64,000 nt of DNA from Candidatus Amunia macphersoniae (GTDB taxonomy: Bacteria > Chloroflexota > Dormibacteria > Aeolococcales > Aeolococcaceae), in assembly GCA_016464795.1 (NCBI GenBank), contig JAEKNN010000053.1, positions 42,509 through 106,508 on the forward strand, given 5' to 3'. Below the pieces are notes generated by a model. It worked only from the letters and a program-made list of their open reading frames with translations, was not told where the DNA came from and did not search any database. Made by a program: the position numbers and the translations under genes. Of this stretch, positions 52,135-59,127 are shown one piece after another (the first letter of the stretch is position 1; each line of letters starts with the position of its first letter).

Positions 52135-53322
52135 TCAGGCGCCGACGGGCACGGCCTCGGTGGCGATCCCGGCGGGCATCATGCAGAAGCCCTCGTAGTC
52201 GATCGGTTCGGTGATGGTGGGATTCTCGCCACACACCGGGCAGTTGGGGTCACGCGGCACCCGGAACTCGCGGAAGCGCATGTCGAGCGCGTCGATGTGC
52301 AGCAGCCGGCCGGTCAGCGGTTCGCCGATGCCGATGATCAACTTGACCACCTCGGTTGCCTGGAGGATGCCGACGATGCCAGGAAGCACACCGAGCACAC
52401 CCGCCTCAGCGCACGACGGCGCCTCGTCGGGCGGTGGCGGCGAGGGGTAGCGGCAGCGGTAGCACGGCGATGCGAACGGGATCACCGTGGTGACCTGGCC
52501 TTCGAACCGGAAGATGCCGCCGTCGACCAGCGGCTTGCGCGCGAACAGGGCGACGTCGTTGGCGAGATAGCGGGTGGGAAAGTTGTCGCAACCGTTGACG
52601 ATGATGTCGTACTGCTCGAAGAGTTGCTGAGCATTGCTCACGTTGAGCATCTCGTTGTGCTGCACCACCGTGACGTCGGCGTTGAGCGCCTCGATGGCGA
52701 TGCGCGCCGACTCGGTCTTCTTCATGCCGATGCGCTCACGGGTGTGAATGATCTGGCGCTGCAGGTTGGAGTCATCGACAGTGTCGAAGTCGACCAGCCC
52801 GATGGTGCCCACACCCGCCGCGGCCAGATACAGGGCGGCCGGGGAGCCGAGACCGCCGGCGCCGATCAGCAGCACCTTGGCGTCGAGAAGGCGGCGCTGA
52901 CCCTCCTCGCCCACCTCGGGGATGAGCAGGTGACGGCTGTAACGGCGCTTCTGCTCGACGCTGAGCACGCGAGGGATCTCGAAGTCGAGACCCGCCTGCT
53001 TCCAGCCGCTGAAACCACCGCTCATCGAGCGGACGTCGGTGTAGCCGAGCTCGCGAAGGGCGCGCGCGGCCAGCAGAGAGCGAGTGCCGCCGGCGCAGTA
53101 GAGGGTGATCGGGGTGCTCTTGTCCGGCACCCGATCCTCGACCTGGACCTCGATGAACCCCTTGCTGAGGTGGGCGGCACCCCGGATGTGCCCCTCCTCG
53201 AACTCATTGCGCTCGCGCACGTCGATGAGGGTTCTTGTGCTTCGGTCCCCGGCAACCTGCTGCGGGGTCACCTCGGAGATGACGCGGCGGGCATCGTCGA
53301 GCAGATCGCGGGAGCTGGGCAT
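52135..53322 (-). CDS. Rhodanese-ThiF/MoeB fusion, sulfur-carrier adenylyltransferase
   Basis: 395 residues. An N-terminal rhodanese domain (about 1-115) has its persulfide Cys76 in LYCAGGTRS and GGFSGWKQAG. The ThiF/MoeB domain (about 125-395) follows, with ATP motif LIGAGGLGSPAALYLAAAG, the Arg/Asn block NLQRQIIHT, VNGCDNFPTRYL and zinc cysteines CYRC and CPVC. It activates the C terminus of a ThiS/MoaD-type carrier and passes sulfur for molybdopterin, thiamine or cysteine synthesis. In the well-known MoeZ/MOCS3 proteins the rhodanese domain is C-terminal; here it is N-terminal. TACCAT lies 6 nt before the ATG. Confidence 0.9.
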   Translation of the reverse strand: MPSSRDLLDDARRVISEVTPQQVAGDRSTRTLIDVRERNEFEEGHIRGAAHLSKGFIEVQVEDRVPDKSTPITLYCAGGTRSLLAARALRELGYTDVRSMSGGFSGWKQAGLDFEIPRVLSVEQKRRYSRHLLIPEVGEEGQRRLLDAKVLLIGAGGLGSPAALYLAAAGVGTIGLVDFDTVDDSNLQRQIIHTRERIGMKKTESARIAIEALNADVTVVQHNEMLNVSNAQQLFEQYDIIVNGCDNFPTRYLANDVALFARKPLVDGGIFRFEGQVTTVIPFASPCYRCRYPSPPPPDEAPSCAEAGVLGVLPGIVGILQATEVVKLIIGIGEPLTGRLLHIDALDMRFREFRVPRDPNCPVCGENPTITEPIDYEGFCMMPAGIATEAVPVGA

Positions 53323-53328
53323 GCATCG

Positions 53329-53334
53329 ATGGTA
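53329..53334 (-). promoter_or_regulatory. Candidate -10, leaderless rhodanese-ThiF gene
   Basis: Minus-strand TACCAT ends 6 nt before ATG 53322. It diverges from the MurE-like gene's promoter within a 65-bp intergenic region. Confidence 0.4.
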
Positions 53335-53373
53335 CCCAATACCCGACTGGATCAGTCGTGTATCCGCTGAGCC

Positions 53374-53379
53374 TAGACT
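53374..53379 (+). promoter_or_regulatory. Candidate -10, leaderless MurE-like gene
   Basis: TAGACT ends 8 nt before GTG 53388. This supports the GTG over an in-frame start 10 codons upstream, which would lie before the hexamer. Confidence 0.5.
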
Positions 53380-53387
53380 GCGGCTAC

Positions 53388-54881
53388 GTGATCGCCCTCG
53401 CCGACCTGCTCAGCGCTGCCGGGATCACCCCGACGGCGCCGGTGGCGAATGTCCTGGTCAGCGGGATCGTCCACGACTCCCGTGAGGTTCTGCCCGGATC
53501 GCTTTTCGTGGCCGTGACCGGCCGGCGCCAGGACGGCCATGGCCACGCTGCGGCCGCCGCCGCCGCCGGTGCGATCGCGGTCCTCGCCGAACACGAGGTC
53601 AACCCGTCGCCAGGGGTTCCGGTGGTGGTCGTCGACAACTCCAGGATCGCCCTGAGTGCGCTGGCAGCAGCGTGGTTCCACCACCCCTCGCGCGCCATGA
53701 CCGTGGCGGGGATCACAGGCACCGACGGAAAGACGACCACCAGCACCATGCTCTGGGCGGCCTGGCAGGCAGCCGCCCTTCACGCCGGAGAGATCTCGAC
53801 AGTCGACTTCCGTGAAGGGGACACGGTCACCGCCAACACCACCCGGCTGACCACCATGGAGGCACTCGAGACCCAGCGCCGGCTGGCGGGGTTGCGCGAC
53901 GCGGGGTGCACTCATGTCGCGCTGGAGACGAGCTCCCACGCCCTGGAGATGCACCGCGTCGACGACGTGGAGTACCGGGCCGCCGTGTACACCCGGATCA
54001 CCTCCGAGCACCTCGACGTGCACCGCGACCGCGAGGGGTATCTCACCGCCAAGGCCCGGCTGCTCGGGCTCGTGAGTGCACGGGAGGATGGGCTGGCGGT
54101 GCTCGACCGCGACGACGACTTCGCCTACCCGCGCCTGTCGGTGATGGGCGTGGCGAGTCGGCTGACCTACAGCGTCGCGGACCCCCGCGCCGACCTGATG
54201 GCCGAGGCGGTCACCTCTGGCCCTGAGGGAGTTCGGTTGCGGGCACGCACTCCCTGGGGCGATGCCGAGATGCAGCTGCATCTCGCCGGACGATTCAACG
54301 CCGCCAATGCCCTGGCCGCGCTGGCGACGGCGTGCGCCACCGGCGCGCGATTCGACTCCGCCGTGGCAGGCATCGCATCGCTTGAACGTGTCGACGGACG
54401 CATGGAGCGCATCGACCTGGGTCAGCCCTTCGGCGTCGTCATCGACTACGCGCACACCACCGACGCGCTCGAGAAGGTGCTGATCGAGCTGCGCCTGGCC
54501 ACTCAAGGCCGCCTGTGGGTGGTGTTCGGCTCGGCGGGTGAGCGCGATGTCGAGAAGCGCGCGGCCATGGGTGAGGCGGCTGGACGGCTCGCCGACGTGG
54601 TGGTGGTCACCGACGAGGATCCCCGCAGTGAGGACCGGCTGTCCATCTGCGAGCAGATCGCCGCCGCCGCCGAGCGCGCCGGAGCCCGCCGCGGTGACAG
54701 CCTCCACGTCATCCCCGATCGCGCTGAGGCCATCGGCCGGGCGGTGGGCGCCGCGGCGGCGGGCGACATGATCCTGTGTGCCGGCAAGGGGCACGAGAGC
54801 TCCATCCTCACCGCCACGGGCAGCCTGCCCTGGAGCGAGCGCGCCACCGTCGAGGCCGCGGTGCGAGCGCGGCTCGGCTGA
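53388..54881 (+). CDS. murE: MurE-like Mur ligase (UDP-MurNAc-tripeptide synthetase family)
   Basis: 497 residues in three domains: the N-terminal UDP-binding domain (SGIVHDSREVLPGSLFVAVTG), the ATP domain with GITGTDGKTTTSTML (about 110) and carbamylated-Lys region TAKARLL, and the C-terminal domain. The THVALETSSHALEMHRV block is MurE-type. MurE adds the third residue to UDP-MurNAc-dipeptide. Diaminopimelate-adding enzymes have a DNPR motif; here the site reads TDEDPRSED, with Asp for the Asn, so the amino acid added is uncertain. No other mur or division genes are adjacent. Confidence 0.8.
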   Translation: MIALADLLSAAGITPTAPVANVLVSGIVHDSREVLPGSLFVAVTGRRQDGHGHAAAAAAAGAIAVLAEHEVNPSPGVPVVVVDNSRIALSALAAAWFHHPSRAMTVAGITGTDGKTTTSTMLWAAWQAAALHAGEISTVDFREGDTVTANTTRLTTMEALETQRRLAGLRDAGCTHVALETSSHALEMHRVDDVEYRAAVYTRITSEHLDVHRDREGYLTAKARLLGLVSAREDGLAVLDRDDDFAYPRLSVMGVASRLTYSVADPRADLMAEAVTSGPEGVRLRARTPWGDAEMQLHLAGRFNAANALAALATACATGARFDSAVAGIASLERVDGRMERIDLGQPFGVVIDYAHTTDALEKVLIELRLATQGRLWVVFGSAGERDVEKRAAMGEAAGRLADVVVVTDEDPRSEDRLSICEQIAAAAERAGARRGDSLHVIPDRAEAIGRAVGAAAAGDMILCAGKGHESSILTATGSLPWSERATVEAAVRARLG

Positions 54882-54892
54882 GCCCCTCCCCG

Positions 54893-55504
54893 TCAGCCCT
54901 CGGTCAGCGCCCCAGCATCCGGTCCTCGCTTCTCGACGGCCAGGATCCCAGGTGCCACCGCGCGGCTTGCCCCAACGGTGCCGTCACCGCCCACGTCACA
55001 TGCGGCTCCTTGCGCGTTCGCGACCAGGGCCCACAGCGTTCCACCGGGACGGAGCAGGGGCAGCGACAGCCTGACCAGCAGTGGCGGCGGAGCGGCAGCT
55101 CGTGAGACCACGGCGTCGTAACCCTCGCGATGCGCAGGGTCGCCACCCATCTCCTCGGCGCGCCGTGCCGCCACCGTCACGTTGCCGAGCTCGAGAAGGC
55201 CCGCGATGTGCACCAGGAATCCAGCCTTGCGCCGGTCTGCCTCCACCAGCGTCACCGCCAGGTCAGGGCGCATCACCGCGATCACCACCCCAGGGACGCC
55301 GCCGCCCGAGCCCAGGTCTGCCACTCGCCACCCGCCCGGGAGAGCGGCGGCGCAGAGGAGCTCCACCGACTCCCCCACGTGCCTGTCCCAGGCCTGGCCG
55401 CGTGCCACCGTGGTGAGGTTGAGCCGGCGATTCCACAGCTCGAGCTCGTCGAGATACCTGTCGAGCAGGCGCCGTTGATCGGAATTCGTCGAGGTGGTGG
55501 CCAC
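54893..55504 (-). CDS. rsmG: 16S rRNA (guanine527-N7) methyltransferase RsmG
   Basis: About 203 residues. N-terminal helix LDRYLDELELWNRRLNLTTV, then the SAM motif VADLGSGGGVPGVVIAVMRPDL and VTLVEADRRKAGFL, then the late YDAVVSRAAAPPPLLVRLSLPLLRPGG. It methylates G527 of 16S rRNA. I chose GTG 55504; GTG 55516 would add four residues but directly abuts a GATACT hexamer. It converges with the MurE-like gene. parA and parB, frequent neighbours of rsmG, are not here. Confidence 0.88.
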   Translation of the reverse strand: MATTSTNSDQRRLLDRYLDELELWNRRLNLTTVARGQAWDRHVGESVELLCAAALPGGWRVADLGSGGGVPGVVIAVMRPDLAVTLVEADRRKAGFLVHIAGLLELGNVTVAARRAEEMGGDPAHREGYDAVVSRAAAPPPLLVRLSLPLLRPGGTLWALVANAQGAACDVGGDGTVGASRAVAPGILAVEKRGPDAGALTEG

Positions 55505-55516
55505 TCCGCCGCTCAC

Positions 55517-55522
55517 AGTATC
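55517..55522 (-). promoter_or_regulatory. Candidate -10 of rsmG
   Basis: Minus-strand GATACT ends 12 nt before GTG 55504. If used, the leader would be about 5 nt. Confidence 0.35.
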
Positions 55523-55620
55523 CGAGCCGCGATGTGTGTCACAGGGCGCAGGGGACTCGCGCACGGGCGCCCCCTCTGCCATGATGGCGTGACCTGCCGG
55601 ACGCTCAAGCGGAGACCCCC

Positions 55621-55803
55621 ATGGCGACCCTGGAAACGTGCCCCCGCTGCCGCTCCGAGCGGCTGGCAGTCGTGTATTTCGACGCCAATGACGAGCCCAT
55701 CGGTGGGCACATCCAGTGCCCGGACTGCGGGCCCCGTCACGCCGAGGAGCTCCACTTCGATGCCACGGTGCGCCAGGCGCTGCTGGAGCGGAAGGCCTCC
55801 TGA
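55621..55803 (+). CDS. Small zinc-ribbon protein
   Basis: 60 residues. Two Cys pairs, CPRC (about 7-10) and CPDC (about 33-36), frame a beta ribbon, followed by a helix (TVRQALLERK). This is a classic zinc ribbon with no other domain. AGCGGAGA lies upstream of the ATG. Function unknown: candidates are a nucleic-acid or protein-binding adaptor. Confidence 0.6.
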   Translation: MATLETCPRCRSERLAVVYFDANDEPIGGHIQCPDCGPRHAEELHFDATVRQALLERKAS

Positions 55804-55918
55804 GCGACGGTCTCCCACGGCGGGCCGGTCCACGCGGATCGCACCGCCGGGCAACGGTCCCATGACGGCGCGGTGACATCGACGGGTTGACCCCGCACCG
55901 GCTGGCAGTCTGGGCCGA

Positions 55919-57166
55919 GTGCCCCTCTCCCGTCGTTGTCGCGCGCTCGTGGCCGGATCGCTCGCCGCGGCACTGATGGGAGTCGCCCCATCGGCGCGCG
56001 CTGACAGCACCCCGAGCGTGTCCCAGGCGCAGCAGAATCTCGGCCAGGCGCAGGCCCAGGCTCAGCAGGCCAGCACCGCGCTGGGTGCAGCCCAGCAGCA
56101 GCTCGCCGGAGCGCAGCAGCAGCTGGCCACGGCCCAGGCGAGGGTCGCCACCCTCGACAGCGCGGTTGCCGCCGACACCGCCCAGGTGGCGGTGTTCGAC
56201 AAGCAGGTGCGTGACGACAAGAGCAGTCTCGCCGCCTACGTCAGAAGCATCTACAAGTCCGGCGGCAGCAGCGGGATGCTCGCCTACGTCATTGCTTCGG
56301 TCGACCTTGGCGACGCCCTCCAGCGAGTTGCCCAGATGGACCGCGTCGACAAGGCGGGCAAGATCCTGCTGGTGCGGATCGCCACCGCTGAGGCGGCGGC
56401 CCGGCGGGCACTCGCCGAGGCCACCACGGCACGTGAGCAGGCCCAGGTGGCCAGCCAGCAGGCGGCGACGGCGGAGGCTGTCGTGGCTGTCGAGGAGACC
56501 CAGTTCCAGAGCACGGCGATCGCCGCCAACCAGAATCTGAGCACCGCCCAGCATCAGTACACCGCCGCAGAGCAGGCCGCCGCCCAGGCCGCTGCCCAGG
56601 CCGCTGCCCAGGCCGCCGCCGCTGCCCAGGCCGCCGCCGCCGCCCAGGCCGCCGCCGCCGCCCAGGCCGCTGCCGCCCAGAGGGCGGCGCAGAACACGGG
56701 GATCGTTTATACGGCAGTGACCGCATCGGCCTTCACCATCGACACCGACCTCACCCGTCCCTCGGGCGAGACCGCCGCCAAGCTCAACGCCTTCTTGAGC
56801 GGCACCCCGCTGACCGGGCTCGGCGACAGCTTGATCAGCGCGGAGCGCACCCAGCACGTCAGCGCGCGTTACCTGACCGCCCACGCGATCCTCGAGTCGG
56901 CGTGGGGCACGAGCGCGATCGCGCACGACAAGCACAATCTATTCGGCTACGGCGCCAATGACGCCAACCCCTACAACGACGCGGTGTCCTTCCCCAGCCT
57001 CGACGCCTGCATCCAGTTCGTGGCGCAGAAGGTCGCACAGAATTACCTGTCGGCACATGGCTCCTTCTTTCACGGGCCCACGCTGCGCGGCATGAACGTG
57101 GACTACGCCACCGACCCACTCTGGGCCGACAAGATCGCCCGTATCGCGAGCACAGTCCCGGACTGA
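55919..57166 (+). CDS. Secreted cell-wall hydrolase: coiled coil plus glucosaminidase domain
   Basis: 415 residues. Signal peptide (LVAGSLAAALMGVAPSARA, cleaved near 28), then a long coiled coil rich in Gln/Ala (30-200) like those of PcsB/CwlO-type hydrolases. A low-complexity Ala/Gln run follows (about 217-259), then a C-terminal glucosaminidase (FlgJ/LytG-like) domain with catalytic Glu in AHAILESAWGTSAIAHDKHNLFGY. It would cut peptidoglycan glycan strands outside the cell. The coiled coil suggests control by a membrane complex such as FtsEX, which is not encoded here. Confidence 0.87.
   Translation: MPLSRRCRALVAGSLAAALMGVAPSARADSTPSVSQAQQNLGQAQAQAQQASTALGAAQQQLAGAQQQLATAQARVATLDSAVAADTAQVAVFDKQVRDDKSSLAAYVRSIYKSGGSSGMLAYVIASVDLGDALQRVAQMDRVDKAGKILLVRIATAEAAARRALAEATTAREQAQVASQQAATAEAVVAVEETQFQSTAIAANQNLSTAQHQYTAAEQAAAQAAAQAAAQAAAAAQAAAAAQAAAAAQAAAAQRAAQNTGIVYTAVTASAFTIDTDLTRPSGETAAKLNAFLSGTPLTGLGDSLISAERTQHVSARYLTAHAILESAWGTSAIAHDKHNLFGYGANDANPYNDAVSFPSLDACIQFVAQKVAQNYLSAHGSFFHGPTLRGMNVDYATDPLWADKIARIASTVPD
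56574..56690. repeat. In-gene repeat encoding Ala/Gln blocks
   Basis: 12-bp and 18-bp units built from GCC-type Ala codons and CAG encode AAAQ and AAAAAQ blocks in the linker of the glucosaminidase. The pattern is prone to slippage and should vary in copy number between strains. Confidence 0.8.
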
Positions 57167-57288
57167 CTCCCCGGGCCTCTCACTCGACTGCACCGGCGTG
57201 CAGCACCCGGTGGGCGATCACGCGCTGCTGGCTGACGGACGCACCCCGCGCTGGTCGACCTGGTGCGCACTACCCCGCCCACCGGCTC

Positions 57289-58119
57289 TCAGCTCGGCGC
57301 CACAACTCCGCCGGTACGCACGACTTCGATGCCCCGCTCCTCGAGCCCGCGAATGACCACGTTGATCCCAATGCTGTCCGAGGTCATGTGGCCGGTGACC
57401 ACCAGGGCGTCGTCCTCTTCGGCGGTGGCTCGCAGCTTCTGCAGCTCTCCTTCGTCGATGTGCATCGCGAAGATGGTGTCGACGCCCGCCTGGAAATACT
57501 CGTTGAAAACGGGAAAGCCGCCGTTGATGCCACCAGCGATGGCCACCGTCCAGCGTCCCAGACGGTTGCTGGTGGAGCCGACCCAGGCCTCCGGTCGAGC
57601 GTGGCCGCGGCGGTACTCCGGGAAGGTTTCGCCCACGACCTCGATGGCGTCGCCGACGGTCACGTCGGCGGACATGGACCGCAGAGTGTCGATGAGCGCG
57701 TTGCGGGTGATGATGTCGCAGGCCAGGTGCATGTTGCAGAGCGGCATGCCCACCAGTCGCGCGCCGTCGACGAGCGCGTTGACGTTACCCATGTGGATGT
57801 TGTGCCGAACCGCGTCCAGGCGGGTGGCGACAGCCATCTCCGCTGCCTCGCGAGCAACGCCCTCCGCAGCCATCTGGTCCACCTGGCGGTGGACCACCTC
57901 CGCCAGTCGCGTCCGCGCCCGATCTCCCAGCGGGTGGTGCGCGATCACCGCATCGAAGCCGCTCTGCTGGGCCCAGATGATCTCGGCAAGGCTGATGTCG
58001 ATGCCGAACAGCACCCTGCGTACGTCGGATGGCGCCTCGATGTACACCTGTGAGTCAGCAGGCACCTGCTCACAGCCGGCGAGCTGTGCGGACCAGTCGA
58101 GGATGTCCTGAAGCTTCAC
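57289..58119 (-). CDS. NIF3/DUF34-family protein
   Basis: 276 residues. The dinuclear-metal motif is FDAVIAHHPLGD (about 52-63) with a preceding GIDISLAEIIWA, and the late motif is VVTGHMTSDSIGINVVIRGL. The family includes GTP cyclohydrolase 1 type 2-annotated proteins, whose true activity is unsettled. The GTG start has TAGAAT 7 nt upstream and no ribosome binding site. It lies downstream of copy B of the palindromic element. Confidence 0.82.
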   Translation of the reverse strand: MKLQDILDWSAQLAGCEQVPADSQVYIEAPSDVRRVLFGIDISLAEIIWAQQSGFDAVIAHHPLGDRARTRLAEVVHRQVDQMAAEGVAREAAEMAVATRLDAVRHNIHMGNVNALVDGARLVGMPLCNMHLACDIITRNALIDTLRSMSADVTVGDAIEVVGETFPEYRRGHARPEAWVGSTSNRLGRWTVAIAGGINGGFPVFNEYFQAGVDTIFAMHIDEGELQKLRATAEEDDALVVTGHMTSDSIGINVVIRGLEERGIEVVRTGGVVAPS

Positions 58120-58126
58120 TCATCCG

Positions 58127-58132
58127 ATTCTA
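58127..58132 (-). promoter_or_regulatory. Candidate -10, leaderless NIF3 gene
   Basis: Minus-strand TAGAAT ends 7 nt before GTG 58119. Between this and copy B of the palindromic element (58133-58273) I see no gene. Confidence 0.5.
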
Positions 58133-58273
58133 GGGTGGCGATCGCGAGCAACCGTGAGCCGCAGCGGCGAGGACGCGCCCTCGGAACCACGGTCCGAGCC
58201 CAGCCGGTGCGTTCGGAGCTTCAAGTCGAGCGCGTTCGACCGCAGCGCCCCAAGGACCCGTCTGGCACCGGAC

Positions 58274-58422
58274 GAGAGGCGGGGCGGGGACCCCGGCGCC
58301 GCGCAAGTTTCTGCAGCGGGCGGAGGACCGAAGAGCTCGCCGGTGGCGAGCTCGTAGGGACGCCCACGCCCGCGAAGCCCTGTTCGAAGCGAGGCGCCGG
58401 GGTCCCCGCCCCACCGGCTCTC
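58274..58422 (-). repeat. Palindromic dispersed element, copy B
   Basis: The arms contain a perfect 20-bp complement (58281-58300 with 58393-58412) and extend with small mismatches to about 31-34 nt. The 84-nt core (58305-58388) matches copy A's core on the opposite strand with six substitutions or so and one indel. The inner hairpin here is GAGCTCGCC, GGT, GGCGAGCTC (58333-58353): relative to copy A, one G-C pair became A-T on both sides. The arms share no sequence with those of copy A. It begins 22 nt after the stop of the gene at 58444-59112. Confidence 0.85.
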
Positions 58423-58443
58423 CCGGCGACGCCCGGTCCGCCC

Positions 58444-59112
58444 TCAGCCGCAGCGGCTCGAATCCGCGACCACCCCTGGCCGGTGAAACCCGACGTGCAC
58501 CCCGTCCGGATGGATCGTCACGCACTCCATCGCCTGCGCCAGCAATTTCAGGGCCGGGTTGGAAGCGAACAGGTTGGTGAGATTGATGGAGGCTGAGGCG
58601 CGAGGGTCGAGTCGCGTCGCCAGCCACAGCGGCAGGTCGAGCTGGCCAACCGCGAAGCTGACCACCTGCGCTGTGATCTGGGGGGTGCCCGAGGAGTTGT
58701 CGAAGGTTAGCTGCGTCCTGGCGACCGGGGTGACCCCGAAGGGACCCACGCTGGACTGTCCGGTGACCACCACCAGGCCGTTGCGGATGCGCACCTGCGG
58801 GTCGCGGAAGCGGTCCGGCGAGGGGTTGCGCGCCACCGCGATGACTGTGAGGTCCTGCTCGCTCAGAGTCACCGCGGCGTGCTCACCGGTGAGCAGCTGG
58901 GTGGCGGCGTCGCCCGCCAGCGCGCCGGCGATCACTGCCACGCTGCTGCCATGTGCAGCGCCGGCGGGGAGATCACCGAGATTGGGATCGGCAAGGGCGC
59001 GAAACCCCTCCACCGCAGCGAAGATGGCCAGCGCGGCCAGCACCAGCAGCCCCAGGCAACAGCCTCGGATCAGTCCCGCCTGACTGCCCCGCAACGCGCC
59101 CCGTGCGTTCAT
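58444..59112 (-). CDS. Membrane-anchored hypothetical protein, possibly DUF2993/LmeA-like
   Basis: 222 residues. One N-terminal membrane span (about 15-37) is followed by an extracytoplasmic domain with repeated strand-like segments (VTLSEQDLTVIAV, PQVRIRNGLVVVTGQ, RTQLTFDNSSGTPQITAQVV). The layout resembles lipid-binding tubular proteins of the DUF2993/LmeA type, but I am not sure of the family. TATGAT lies 9 nt before the ATG. Copy B of the palindromic element follows its stop. Confidence 0.6.
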   Translation of the reverse strand: MNARGALRGSQAGLIRGCCLGLLVLAALAIFAAVEGFRALADPNLGDLPAGAAHGSSVAVIAGALAGDAATQLLTGEHAAVTLSEQDLTVIAVARNPSPDRFRDPQVRIRNGLVVVTGQSSVGPFGVTPVARTQLTFDNSSGTPQITAQVVSFAVGQLDLPLWLATRLDPRASASINLTNLFASNPALKLLAQAMECVTIHPDGVHVGFHRPGVVADSSRCG

Positions 59113-59121
59113 CCTCTGCCG

Positions 59122-59127
59122 ATCATA
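59122..59127 (-). promoter_or_regulatory. Candidate -10, leaderless membrane-anchored protein gene
   Basis: Minus-strand TATGAT ends 9 nt before ATG 59112. It overlaps the 3' end of the penicillin-acylase gene (stop at 59123). Confidence 0.4.

Noticed and set aside
54893..56935. 680-codon open frame on the minus strand
   Set aside because: Only the C-terminal 203 codons are a real gene (rsmG). The rest is antisense to the zinc-ribbon and glucosaminidase genes and reads as Gly/Leu-rich low complexity.
57148..57162. Extra copy of the metH tandem repeat unit
   Set aside because: A single 12-nt match inside the end of a coding sequence is compatible with chance in high-GC DNA. I noted it but did not annotate it.
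57188..57212. Terminator after the glucosaminidase gene
   Set aside because: Two short, mutually exclusive 5-6 bp stems and no T-tract. The remainder of the gap 57167-57288 shows nothing else.
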